DNA of 64,000 bases from Marinoscillum sp040218045 (lineage in GTDB: Bacteria; Bacteroidota; Bacteroidia; Cytophagales; Cyclobacteriaceae). The notes under the pieces are model-generated. The model did no database searches. It was not told the origin of the DNA and worked only from the letters and a program-made list of their open reading frames with translations. The DNA lies in assembly GCA_040218045.1 (NCBI GenBank), contig JAVJQA010000033.1:342998-406997 (forward strand), read 5' to 3'. The position numbers and the translations under genes were made by a program. Below are positions 53,223-62,766 of the stretch, piece by piece; the first letter of the stretch is position 1, and each line of letters begins with the position of its first letter.

Positions 53223-56200
53223 TCAGCTCTGAACCAGGAAAGAATTGGAAAATTCCTTGGGGGATTGTCCGTTGAGCTTGCTAAACAAGCGTGTGAAGTA
53301 TTTTGGATCATTGTAACCCACAGCATAGGCAACTTCAGACACATTGAGTTCATTTTGTCTGAGCAATTGCTTGGCTTTTTTCATCCTTTGATGGTTGATA
53401 AACTCCGCTGCTGATTGATCCGTGATGCTGGTGAGTTTCTTGTGTAACAAACTCCTGCTGATCCCCATTGATTCTACAAACTGCCTTGCTCCAAAATCTG
53501 AATCAGTAAGGTGCTCTTCTACAGTTTGAATGGCATGTTCAAGGAATTTCTGATCTTTCACATTCGTAGTAACTTCCCGCGGAGTAGCTTCTCCATCCTC
53601 CAGATACAACTGACGAAGCTTAGCCCTTGATTCAATAAGGTTTTGAACCCTGGCCTCTAACAGTTCAAAGTTAAATGGCTTGGCCAGATAGTCATCCGCA
53701 CCTATTTGTAAACCTTCTATCTGATTTTCGATGGCACTCTTGGCAGTAAGCAGAATGATAGGAATGTGGCTTGTGCTAAGGTTGTTTTTTAAAGTACCAC
53801 ACAGCTCCAGACCATCTACATTGGGCATCATAACATCACTAATAATCGCATCAGGGCTCGACTTTTCCGCCATGGCAATGCCTTGCAGCCCATCAGGTGC
53901 CTCAATCACATTGTAGCTTTTTCGTAATCGGTGCACCATGAACCTGCGGAGGTCATTGTTGTCTTCCACTACGAGTACAGTAGACCTGGTGTTATCCAAT
54001 TGAGACGGTTCACTTTCAGCGCCCTCTTCAGTAGATTCGGGGATGAGAAACTCATTTTTCAAAATAGCAACCTGGTCATGGATATTGAGTCCTTCTGAGT
54101 CTTTTCCATTCACCTCATCAGACGTATAGGCTCCCTTGAGACAAGGGAATTGCACCTCGAAAGTAGATCCCTCACCCAACTTACTGTCCACAAATATTTC
54201 TCCATGATGGGTTTTGATCAACTCTTCGGTCAATGCCAGTCCAATGCCCGAACCACTGATCTTAAATGCCTCCTCTGATTCTATTCGATAGAAACGCTTA
54301 AAGACCAACGGCAGGTTTTCCTGACTGATACCCATGCCTGTATCAGACACCTTAATACTCAATACCGTTTTGGCATTGGCCGGAAACTCCTCATCAGGAC
54401 TCAATCTCGATTCTTTAGGCGAAAGCCCCGATACTTCAACTCTTACTGTTCCTCCGTTCCGGGTATATTTGAAAGCATTCGAGAGCAGGTTATAAAGGAT
54501 GTTTTCAAGCTTCTGAGCATCAAACCAAACCTGTGCAGGGAGATCATGCTCGTCATAGGTAAACCTGATATCCTTAATTTCTGAAAGAGGTTCGAACGCA
54601 CTAAAAACATTCTTGCAAAATTCACTAATATTCGTCTGGGTAACATTGAGTTCCATTCTACCCTTTTCGATTTTCCTGAAATCCATGATCTGGTTGATCA
54701 GGTGTAGCAGTCTTTGGGCATTCCTACTCATTACCTTGAGTGTATTCATCACCTCCTCATTGAAATTATTCTCCTTAAGAAGGCGTTCAATAGGACCAAT
54801 AATTAGCGTAAGTGGCGTTCTGAATTCATGTGAGATATTTGTGAAGAAGCTCAATTTGAGCTGACTCACCAGTTTCAGTTTTTCATTCAGGGCAATCAAT
54901 TCATCTCGCTGACTAAGGATCTCCTTGTTCTGGTTTTCCAGCTTTAGATTTTGTCCCTCTATGAGTTTTTGCTTGTCTTCAAGATCATTGTTGTTTTTCT
55001 TTAGTTGGACCGCTTGAAAAGACAAAGCCTCATTCTGTTGGTTAATGCGTTCGGTTCGCTCCTGTACCTGGTCTTCCAGAATCATTTTCTGACGTTTCAG
55101 GCTGTAAGTCCTATACCTCACATATCCGAAAATCAATGCAATCAATGCGATAAGACTTAACCCACGAAACCATGGTGTATCCCAAAATGGCGGAGCAATG
55201 TTGATGACCAGCTCATTGGTCTCTCCGGTAAACTCACCGTTGGATCCAGAAGCCTTTACTTTAAATGTATAGTTGCCTGGTTTCAGGTTGGTATACCCTG
55301 CATATCGGCGGTTGGAAGACACATAGTTCCAATCCTTCTCGAAACCCTCCAGGATATAGGCATAACGGATCATTTCAGACTCTTGATAGTTCAATGACGA
55401 AAATTCGATGCTAAAAGCCTTCTCTTTGTAAGAAAGCTCGATATGCTTTGCCTTATTGGGGCTTCTACCAAGTACTACTACATCATTGTACTCCAGCCCG
55501 GGACGAACGGACTCATTGAGTAGTTTGATATCTGTGATTACCACGTCCCTGCTTCGTAAGTCATCCTGAATCCAGTCAGGATAGAAAGCATCTAGCCCAT
55601 TCATGCCCCCAAAATAAAGTTTCCCCTCTTTGTTTTTGTAGGCAGCAGACCAGTAATACTGATTATTTAAAAGGCCGTCAATCTGGTAAAAATTGCGCAC
55701 AGATCCTATGGCCGGGTTAAATCTTGATAAACCATAATCAGTACTCAGCCACAGGTCTTTATCCTTATCTTCAAGGATACCATAAATCACGGTATTGCTC
55801 AATCCATCAACGGAGGAATAAGACTCAAACCAGGTGGAATCACCCTGATGATGCATTCGGTTCAAACCCTGACCGTAGGTTCCCACCCACAATGCACCAT
55901 TTGAATCCTGAAGTAAGCTGATGATGTAATTTCCACTAATTGAACCCGGATCATCCGAGCTATAAGTAAATCTCGTCACTTCAATGTCTTGAAACTGCCC
56001 ATCTTTAGATTGCAAGTGATACAGCCCATGCCTCGACCCAACCCATAAACTGTTCTCAGAGTCGAAAAGTAAGCAACCAACATTTGTAATCCTGGGTTTG
56101 GTGTCTCCAGAAAACATTTCGGAAAATGTTTCTGATTTGATATTGTATCGCGAAATACCACCTAAAGTACCCACCCACATATTTCCATGCTTATCACTCA

Positions 56201-57572
56201 CTGTTGATGAGATGAAGTTGTTCACCAGTCCAGAACCATTCAGCTGTGAAAATGACTGCTGATCAGGATTGAGGACATTAATTCCTGAACCCCAGGTGCT
56301 GACCCAGAGCCTGCCCTTTTGATCCCTGCAAATGGCAGTTACGAAATCGCTGGATATACTACTTATAGTGGCCGGATCTTGTGTGTAATGCTTAAAATTA
56401 TCAGATGACTTGTTGTACCGGTTCAATCCACCGCCTGCTGTACCGATCCACAAATACTGATCATCTTCATAGATGGAATTGATCGTACTTACTGTCAGGC
56501 TGTTGGGGTTATCTGTCTTCTGTTCGTAATGTTCAATCTGATTTTGACTGGTGTTGTAAAAATTAACCCCTCCACGCTCAGTACCAATCCAAATGTTTCC
56601 GGCATCATCTTTAAGCAGGCAATTCACAAAATCATTACTTAGACTATGTGGTACATTTGATTCGTTTTGATAATTTCGGATTTTTTCGGATTTGATATCA
56701 AGTACACTCAGTCCTCCAAGGGTGGCAATCAAAAGCTCTCCAGAATTTTCCTCCAGGTCCATCACCGTATTGTGCACCATTGAGGATGGGTCAGCCTGGT
56801 TGTTATAAAAACGATCAAAAGTTCCATCCGAATTGAACTTATTCAGACCGAACTCCGTACCCGCCCAAATGTCCTTGTTTTGTGTTTCTATAATATCTAA
56901 AACCTGATCTGACGAAATACTTGTTGGATCCAATGGATCATTGACATAATGTATTGGCATTGATCCAGATGCAGGGAACATGGTGATCCCACCATTTGTG
57001 CCAACCCAGAGATTGTTCCATGAATCATTTAAGATTGAGTTAATCACGGTACCAATTAATGACTCTCCGAAACCTATATGTTTCTTAAAAGCCACTTCCC
57101 CTCTATTGTTAAGGATAGACAGAAAAGTCAACCCGGTATCGGAGCCAATGACCAGAATGGAATCCTGGTACATCTCCAAACTCCTGATCTCATGCATGCC
57201 GAACTCTTCACTCAGCGGAATGAACTTTCCTAAATCATAAACATATGTACTCAGTTCTTGCCTGGTCCCTATCCACAAGTTGCCAAATGGATCCTCTAAA
57301 AGGGAATAAATGAAATTGTTGTCCAGTGCGTTGATGGAACCCTGGCCATCAAAAACCTCAAAATTGTAGCCATCGTATCGGCAAATGCCATTCCATGTGC
57401 CAAACCAGAGAAACCCCTGGCTATCCTGCAGCATACAGTCCACCATATTCTGGGGCAAGCCATCTTCAATAGTCAGGTGTTGGAATCTCGTGTTCCTGTT
57501 TTGGCCAACCCCCACGAGGAAGCTGCACCAAAGCAGAAATGTAAACAGGCATTTGAGGGAAAACTTGTTCAT
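53223..57572 (-). CDS. Hybrid two-component system regulator (HTCS) of the arabinan locus
   Basis: This 1449-residue single-chain sensor-regulator has a signal peptide (about 1-23), a periplasmic sensor built from Reg_prop blades (FLWFGTWNGICRYDG and many NLWIGT-like repeats, about 28-690) and a Y_Y_Y domain (about 720-800, YTNLKPGNYTFKVKA). One TM (near 805-825), a coiled coil, HisKA (His near 915 in NISHEFRTPLT), HATPase (VFKRFYRIES, GIGLALTEEL) and a receiver (about 1198-1310, Asp near 1248 in IISDVMMPN) follow. An AraC-type DNA-binding domain ends the chain (about 1350-1445). It binds an arabino-oligosaccharide in the periplasm and activates the adjacent susC operon, by analogy with Bacteroides HTCS proteins. 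Confidence 0.96.
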   Translation of the reverse strand: MNKFSLKCLFTFLLWCSFLVGVGQNRNTRFQHLTIEDGLPQNMVDCMLQDSQGFLWFGTWNGICRYDGYNFEVFDGQGSINALDNNFIYSLLEDPFGNLWIGTRQELSTYVYDLGKFIPLSEEFGMHEIRSLEMYQDSILVIGSDTGLTFLSILNNRGEVAFKKHIGFGESLIGTVINSILNDSWNNLWVGTNGGITMFPASGSMPIHYVNDPLDPTSISSDQVLDIIETQNKDIWAGTEFGLNKFNSDGTFDRFYNNQADPSSMVHNTVMDLEENSGELLIATLGGLSVLDIKSEKIRNYQNESNVPHSLSNDFVNCLLKDDAGNIWIGTERGGVNFYNTSQNQIEHYEQKTDNPNSLTVSTINSIYEDDQYLWIGTAGGGLNRYNKSSDNFKHYTQDPATISSISSDFVTAICRDQKGRLWVSTWGSGINVLNPDQQSFSQLNGSGLVNNFISSTVSDKHGNMWVGTLGGISRYNIKSETFSEMFSGDTKPRITNVGCLLFDSENSLWVGSRHGLYHLQSKDGQFQDIEVTRFTYSSDDPGSISGNYIISLLQDSNGALWVGTYGQGLNRMHHQGDSTWFESYSSVDGLSNTVIYGILEDKDKDLWLSTDYGLSRFNPAIGSVRNFYQIDGLLNNQYYWSAAYKNKEGKLYFGGMNGLDAFYPDWIQDDLRSRDVVITDIKLLNESVRPGLEYNDVVVLGRSPNKAKHIELSYKEKAFSIEFSSLNYQESEMIRYAYILEGFEKDWNYVSSNRRYAGYTNLKPGNYTFKVKASGSNGEFTGETNELVINIAPPFWDTPWFRGLSLIALIALIFGYVRYRTYSLKRQKMILEDQVQERTERINQQNEALSFQAVQLKKNNNDLEDKQKLIEGQNLKLENQNKEILSQRDELIALNEKLKLVSQLKLSFFTNISHEFRTPLTLIIGPIERLLKENNFNEEVMNTLKVMSRNAQRLLHLINQIMDFRKIEKGRMELNVTQTNISEFCKNVFSAFEPLSEIKDIRFTYDEHDLPAQVWFDAQKLENILYNLLSNAFKYTRNGGTVRVEVSGLSPKESRLSPDEEFPANAKTVLSIKVSDTGMGISQENLPLVFKRFYRIESEEAFKISGSGIGLALTEELIKTHHGEIFVDSKLGEGSTFEVQFPCLKGAYTSDEVNGKDSEGLNIHDQVAILKNEFLIPESTEEGAESEPSQLDNTRSTVLVVEDNNDLRRFMVHRLRKSYNVIEAPDGLQGIAMAEKSSPDAIISDVMMPNVDGLELCGTLKNNLSTSHIPIILLTAKSAIENQIEGLQIGADDYLAKPFNFELLEARVQNLIESRAKLRQLYLEDGEATPREVTTNVKDQKFLEHAIQTVEEHLTDSDFGARQFVESMGISRSLLHKKLTSITDQSAAEFINHQRMKKAKQLLRQNELNVSEVAYAVGYNDPKYFTRLFSKLNGQSPKEFSNSFLVQS

Positions 57573-57634
57573 CTACTATCTTATCTAAGACTGGGGTATC
57601 CTAAAGTTAAAGCATTTCCAGTTGTTGAAGGTGC

Positions 57635-59953
57635 TCATTGATTCAATAATCTCACATCAACCACCCGGGGCAAATGGCTATCATTGATTGCTTCGAACTT
57701 CACATCGAATGTTTTCCTGTTCATTTCTGAGACTGGATAAGTCCATATATTCTGTTCATTTGACACCTTAAGTGAGTCGATGATTTGACCATTTAGACTT
57801 ACTGTAAATTCACTCAGCCGATCGGCTCTATAGCTAAACTGAAATACTTTGGCCTTTAGTTCCTGGTTTCTCAACGTATATTGAAACCAGCCTCTACCAC
57901 TACGCCAGTAAGTTTCATCGGAGTAGCCCATGAAGGTGTGCTCCCCCGCAAAGTAGTGATCTGCCTCTGGCTGTTGTTCACCAGGTTTTACCAGGTCCAC
58001 AGTGATTTCCTTTAGCGCAATCCGTGCCTGTTCTTCCTTTTTTGTTTCTGCAATCAATTGCTTCAACCCTGAAGAGTCCGTGACCGGCCAATACATCATG
58101 TATCGAGCTTCATGGATTTTATAGAATGGAACAAGGTTTAAATCTTTATAAACCTCAGAGTGAAACTTACCAGCAAGATCAAAAGTGAATTGATCTGTAG
58201 GTTCCAACTCCGTGAGGCTCGAAACATTCCCCACGAGTACCGGCGCTTCATCAATCGGGTAAAACTTACCATCTGCTACGTGCCCCATCCTACTATCATC
58301 AGCCCATAAACCATCCAGGTCAGTACTATCAGTGACTGCCGCCATCACCACCGGACCGTAAAGGTATGCTGCCCAGTTGGAGCTATCTGGTAAAAACTCC
58401 AGAGTGGTTTCCATTGGTAAACTCATCGTGATTTTATCGTCCGTGCTCCACTCCTGCTCAATCACAGCATAACCTTCAAATACACCATAAGCTACCTTCT
58501 CTCCATTCACACTAATCTGAGGCTGAGTCGATGACCACCCGGGGATACGAAGGTTGATGGCAAATGACTTAGAGGCTTCCATACCCAGTATGATCGTTGT
58601 TTGTGCTTCCTCCGGGAAGTCCGTCTGTTGAGTGATCGTAACTCCTTCACCTTCCCAATCCAATCTAGAGGCAATGAAAAGGTTCAAATAAAGGTCTTTT
58701 CCTTTATTTGCATAGATAAGTTCACCGTATTTTGTATGATTCTCCAGCCCAGACCCCACACAGCACCACATTCCCTGATCTGGCTGTGAATAAACCCGAT
58801 AGTGCCTTGGCCTGGCCGGAGTGAAATACACAAACCCACCATCAGGATGCTGAGAAGAGAGGATATGATTGAGCTGTGCCCGCTCGTAAAAATCTATGTA
58901 CCGGGTGTCTGCTGATGACTCAAAGAGCATTTTGGACAAACGCATCATGTTATAGGTGTTGCACGTCTCCGGGCCTTGCTCTGAGGTGACCATAGGTTTA
59001 AAGTCAGTACTTGCGTGAAAGTGTTCCCTCACACTGTTTCCACCAAACGCCACAGATCTGTTTTGTACCACTGTTTCCCAAAAGAAGCTTGATGCATCCT
59101 GCCACTTGGGCTTCTCTGACACCTGAGCAACACGCTGATAACCAATTACTTTAGGGATTTGGGTATTGGCATGCATGCCTGTCAACTGATCCTCTTTTTG
59201 CAAAAGCGGATCAAGTAGCACATGATGTGACAGCTTTTCCGCCATAGCGAGATATGCCTGATTGCTGGTGATTGCATACAGGTCTGCAAAAACTTCATTG
59301 AGGCCGCCATGCTCACTTTTCAGCATTTGCTGTAATTGCTCATCTGAGAGTTCACTGGTCATACCAAGCCACCAATCAGATAGTTCAATCCACATATTGA
59401 GTGCTTTTTCACTCCCGGCATACAGATGTGCATCTTTCAAACCTGCGAAAACTTTGTGGATATTGTAAAGAGGAACCCAGCCTCCATTTAAAGAAAAATA
59501 ATCTGCTCTAATGTCTCCTTTGGCTATTTCAGCCCAGATTCTCGCTCCATCCGGAATACCTCCCAGGTAACCATTCCCATGAGCTTGCTGGCACTTCTGT
59601 AGCCAATCCAGCATGTAATCGAACCGGTTTTTGATCTCCTCATTGCCAGTGGCCGCATACATCATGGCTAAAGCTGACAAGTAATGACCTCCAATATGGC
59701 CGCTTAGTCCATCTCCCTCCCAATTGGGGTATTTAGGGGCCAAAGGATCCAAACCAGCCTCAATCATGAATGGTGCTAAAAGCCGGTCTACATCCATCTC
59801 CAGGATATATTGAAGATCGGTCTGTTGAGCCGCTTTAAACGGTCCTTCTAAAAGCTCTACCTGGTCCAAGCTAAAAGGCTCTAGAGGAGCCTCTGAGGGT
59901 TGCTGACAACTTATTGCTGCCACGAGTATTAGGTACAAAAATCTTCGCATCAT
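57635..59953 (-). CDS. GH127/GH146 beta-L-arabinofuranosidase, lipoprotein
   Basis: This 772-residue protein has a lipoprotein signal (VAAISC, Cys16). An (alpha/alpha)6 barrel is followed by beta domains. Diagnostic segments are GHIGGHYLSALAMMYA, GGWVPLYNIHKVFAGL, the zinc-site cluster in GPETCNTYNMMRL (near 329) and MWCCVGSGLENHTKYGE (near 397). In this family a zinc-bound Cys acts as nucleophile. It removes beta-L-arabinofuranosyl groups, found in arabinan decorations, rhamnogalacturonan II and glycoproteins. The length favours GH146 or long GH127. Its start overlaps the GH97 stop by 4 bp. Confidence 0.88.
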   Translation of the reverse strand: MMRRFLYLILVAAISCQQPSEAPLEPFSLDQVELLEGPFKAAQQTDLQYILEMDVDRLLAPFMIEAGLDPLAPKYPNWEGDGLSGHIGGHYLSALAMMYAATGNEEIKNRFDYMLDWLQKCQQAHGNGYLGGIPDGARIWAEIAKGDIRADYFSLNGGWVPLYNIHKVFAGLKDAHLYAGSEKALNMWIELSDWWLGMTSELSDEQLQQMLKSEHGGLNEVFADLYAITSNQAYLAMAEKLSHHVLLDPLLQKEDQLTGMHANTQIPKVIGYQRVAQVSEKPKWQDASSFFWETVVQNRSVAFGGNSVREHFHASTDFKPMVTSEQGPETCNTYNMMRLSKMLFESSADTRYIDFYERAQLNHILSSQHPDGGFVYFTPARPRHYRVYSQPDQGMWCCVGSGLENHTKYGELIYANKGKDLYLNLFIASRLDWEGEGVTITQQTDFPEEAQTTIILGMEASKSFAINLRIPGWSSTQPQISVNGEKVAYGVFEGYAVIEQEWSTDDKITMSLPMETTLEFLPDSSNWAAYLYGPVVMAAVTDSTDLDGLWADDSRMGHVADGKFYPIDEAPVLVGNVSSLTELEPTDQFTFDLAGKFHSEVYKDLNLVPFYKIHEARYMMYWPVTDSSGLKQLIAETKKEEQARIALKEITVDLVKPGEQQPEADHYFAGEHTFMGYSDETYWRSGRGWFQYTLRNQELKAKVFQFSYRADRLSEFTVSLNGQIIDSLKVSNEQNIWTYPVSEMNRKTFDVKFEAINDSHLPRVVDVRLLNQ

Positions 59954-61902
59954 TTTAGTTTAATTATAAATCCACCATTAGCCTTGAGGCCAAGGTTAAA
60001 CACGCCATCAATAGAAATTTCTTCTTTTCGGAATTCAGGATGGGCTTCCCCATCGGTGATCAGTAATCCCGCTTTACCTGACAGAAATGAAAGGTCCAGG
60101 CTAAGTTTTTTAGGAATGCCTTCACCATTTATCCCGGTGACATACCAGGTATCTCCTGCCCGCCTGGCTACTACAGCTAACTTCCCTGGAAAACCATCGA
60201 TAAACTGGGTTTCATCCCAGCTTACGGGTATATCCTTCAGGTAATCTCTTACATAATCGGGCACGGCATCCATTCCCGATGGGACTTCTGCAATGTGCTG
60301 AATGCCTGATAAGAATAGTGAGGGCAGCGCCAATTCAAAGGCATTGGTCGTTTTTCTATCAATATTGGGAATCTTGCTAAAACACATTGGTGTAAAGTCC
60401 ATCGGGTCAAATGCATTCCTGGTAAAAGGCAACATGGCCGAGTGTTTGGCCTCAACATCTGCCACTTCCTGGGTAAAAGTGATAAATTCGAATCCCTTGA
60501 TCGCTTCCACGGTCATCAGGTGAGGATAAGTACGGTGCCAACCACGAGGCAGCGTGGCTCCATGAAAGTTGACAAGAAGATTGAACTCTGCGGCATCCTT
60601 GAGTATGTCGTGATAGTAGGCAATCATGCTCTGACCGTCTCCCCCGAAGAAATCGATTTTCACTCCTTTTACTCCCCACTCCTGTAGTTTACCGAATTCC
60701 GCCAGTCTTTGCTCATGTGTAAGTAATGCGCTTTTGGGGTGATATGGTGTAGTGTTCCACTCACCGGCTGAATTGTACCAGAGTATCAAACCGACATTAC
60801 GCTCTTCAGCGTAAGCCACGAGTTCTTTGATCTTCTCCTCTCCTATTTGGGTGTCCCAGTTGACATCTATCAGGCAGTATGACCAGGTCATTTCCGAGGC
60901 GTAATCAATAAATTGTTTGGATGTTTCAAAGTTTACCGAGTTATCTTTTAAAAGTGCCCAGCTCCAGCTGGCAAAACCTGGCTGGATATATGATCCGTCC
61001 ATCTCGATGCCTTTTGCCGCAAGGTCCGTTCCCAAAGTAGATTCTACTATAGTCTCCAACGAACCAATAGTCAGAATTCGCCATGGGCTGTAGGCAGTAC
61101 CCGAGTATGATGGCAAGGCTCCTCCACCCGTATACACTTCCAAATCAGATGGAAAGACCACTTTCATCATCTGTGAAGTGGTATCAGCCTCCAGTCGTGA
61201 CCCGCAATAGTGGCGCCCTAGATCTGCCTCTGTGACGAGCACCCAATGGTCAGCAGTGTTGAAAAGAGACGGATAGACCCAACCAGCTCCCAGAGTAGAG
61301 GGTTTATTGACCGGAATCGCCTGTTCATAAGCCTCTTCGTATGACGGATTGGATTGTTGCCAACCTGACTTGGCCACCGACATTGGCTGCACATACATTT
61401 TAGTAGACTTTGGAAAATTGTATGCCGTGAGTTCATTGGTAATGGTATGGCTACCTTGAGGGAGCTGATACCTGAAAGCCACTCCATCATTTGAAACCCG
61501 AAATGTGATGCCCAATTCTGAACCTGACCCATTGCTTAAAACAAAGGTTCTTTCATTTGCTTTATAACTGATGTCACTCTTCTTACCCTGTAAAAGCTGA
61601 TAATCATCCTGATAGACACTGGACGCTGTGGCCTCTTTCAGCTTTAAGCCAGAGGTGAACGCTCCGTCACTGTACTCCATACCCAATGGTGACCAATTCA
61701 ATACCAGCAAGTCACCAGAAAATATTTGATAAATTGCCCTACCCTTGTCATCTACTTTGAAAATGACTGATAGCTGCTCATCCGGACTTTGGATTCTTAA
61801 GTCAGGTTTTGGGCTGCAACCAACAAGCGATAAGAAAAGGATTGCCACTATATAAGTTGCAATCTTGGATTTGATTGTAGATTTGATCATCTGTTTGACC
61901 AT
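59950..61902 (-). CDS. GH97 glycoside hydrolase, retaining type, lipoprotein
   Basis: This 650-residue protein has a lipobox (LSLVGC, Cys29). The N-terminal beta-supersandwich (about 35-300) leads into a (beta/alpha)8 barrel (LIDVNWD, GLILWYNSAGEWN, GVKGVKIDFFGGDGQ). D417 in KIDFF is in the position of the nucleophile of retaining GH97 members, whereas inverting alpha-glucosidases such as SusB lack it; E466 in MTVEAIKG is the likely acid/base. Known retaining members are alpha-galactosidases and beta-L-arabinopyranosidases; the latter fits this locus best. It is the first gene of the pair with GH127/GH146 and divergent from the NUDIX regulator. Confidence 0.9.
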   Translation of the reverse strand: MVKQMIKSTIKSKIATYIVAILFLSLVGCSPKPDLRIQSPDEQLSVIFKVDDKGRAIYQIFSGDLLVLNWSPLGMEYSDGAFTSGLKLKEATASSVYQDDYQLLQGKKSDISYKANERTFVLSNGSGSELGITFRVSNDGVAFRYQLPQGSHTITNELTAYNFPKSTKMYVQPMSVAKSGWQQSNPSYEEAYEQAIPVNKPSTLGAGWVYPSLFNTADHWVLVTEADLGRHYCGSRLEADTTSQMMKVVFPSDLEVYTGGGALPSYSGTAYSPWRILTIGSLETIVESTLGTDLAAKGIEMDGSYIQPGFASWSWALLKDNSVNFETSKQFIDYASEMTWSYCLIDVNWDTQIGEEKIKELVAYAEERNVGLILWYNSAGEWNTTPYHPKSALLTHEQRLAEFGKLQEWGVKGVKIDFFGGDGQSMIAYYHDILKDAAEFNLLVNFHGATLPRGWHRTYPHLMTVEAIKGFEFITFTQEVADVEAKHSAMLPFTRNAFDPMDFTPMCFSKIPNIDRKTTNAFELALPSLFLSGIQHIAEVPSGMDAVPDYVRDYLKDIPVSWDETQFIDGFPGKLAVVARRAGDTWYVTGINGEGIPKKLSLDLSFLSGKAGLLITDGEAHPEFRKEEISIDGVFNLGLKANGGFIIKLK

Positions 61903-61941
61903 GAAAGTGCAGGTTGGATTAGAAATTATTAAGTGTATTAT

Positions 61942-61959
61942 TTACATTTATAAATGTAA
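61942..61959. promoter_or_regulatory. 18-bp perfect palindrome, probable AraR-like operator
   Basis: TTACATTTATAAATGTAA is a perfect palindrome between the divergent GH97 and NUDIX-regulator genes, about 40 bp from the GH97 ATG and about 113 bp from the regulator ATG. TACATTTA, close to the Bacteroidota -7 element TAnnTTTG, is embedded in both orientations. An autoregulatory operator for the neighbouring regulator is the simplest reading. Confidence 0.6.
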
Positions 61960-62072
61960 GAAATAAAATCCTTATATAAAACCATACTGATTATTACATA
62001 TTTCATTTTTTATAAATAGTCAGCGTATCTGAAAATGAGGATTTCTGAAAACATGAATAAAGTACACAGGAT

Positions 62073-62765
62073 ATGACGATTTCGAGTTATCAGGACCAAA
62101 GCCCGATATTAGTGGCGGTGGACTGCATTATTTTTGGGTTTGACAATGAGGAGCTCAAGATATTGTTGATCAAAAGGAATTTTGAACCTGAAAAGGGTAA
62201 ATGGTCATTGATGGGTGGTTTCCTAAAGGAGCAGGAAACGGCAGATGAAGCGGCCGATCGAGTCCTTTTGAGCCTAACTGGTCTACATGACGTCTATATG
62301 GAGCAGGTACATACTTATACCGGCCCTGATCGTGACCCTGTGGAGCGTACTATTTCTATCACGTACTATGCCCTGATCAATATAGAAGATCACAACGAAG
62401 AGCTTACCCGTCAGCACTCTGCCCAATGGTTTAGTTTTAGCGAGGCACCGGAGCTCATTTTTGACCATCACCAAATGGTGACTCACGCCATTAACCGGTT
62501 GCGATACAAGACCTCCATTCAACCGATTGGGTTTGAACTGCTCCCCGAAAAATTCACCATGCGCCAGCTTCAGAAATTGTATGAGGCCATCCTGAATGAA
62601 ACCCTTGATAAGCGTAATTTTTCTAAAAAAATCAATCAACTGGATGTACTTATCAAACTGGAAGAAAAAGACATGAGCTCTAGCAAAAAGGGTTCGTTCC
62701 TTTTTCAGTTTGATAAAGAAAAATATGCAGCCAAAGCCAAACAAGGGTTTGCGTTCCGGCTATAA
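62073..62765 (+). CDS. araR: NUDIX-winged-helix transcriptional regulator, AraR-like
   Basis: This 230-residue protein has an N-terminal NUDIX fold (about 10-140; IIFGFDNEELKILLIKRNFEPEKGKWSLMGGFLKEQETADEA is represented by its parts LLIKRNFEPEKGKWSLMGG and ETADEAADRVL) and a C-terminal winged helix (about 155-225, FTMRQLQKLYEAIL). The NUDIX box lacks the usual glutamates of the hydrolase motif REx2EE (VLLSLTG in its place), as in NrtR/AraR regulators that bind a ligand instead of hydrolysing it. Bacteroides AraR, of the same family, senses L-arabinose, and this position next to an arabinan locus agrees. The ligand is inferred from context. Confidence 0.82.
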   Translation: MTISSYQDQSPILVAVDCIIFGFDNEELKILLIKRNFEPEKGKWSLMGGFLKEQETADEAADRVLLSLTGLHDVYMEQVHTYTGPDRDPVERTISITYYALINIEDHNEELTRQHSAQWFSFSEAPELIFDHHQMVTHAINRLRYKTSIQPIGFELLPEKFTMRQLQKLYEAILNETLDKRNFSKKINQLDVLIKLEEKDMSSSKKGSFLFQFDKEKYAAKAKQGFAFRL

Positions 62766-62766
62766 T

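Noticed and set aside
62073..62765. Housekeeping NUDIX hydrolase (MutT-like)
   Set aside because: The hydrolase REx2EE residues are missing and a C-terminal winged helix is present, so a regulator fits better.
62710..62766. Longer FkbM methyltransferase start at the TTG or at the ATG at 62725
   Set aside because: Both would overlap the NUDIX gene; the ATG at 62767, one base after its stop, gives the normal length.
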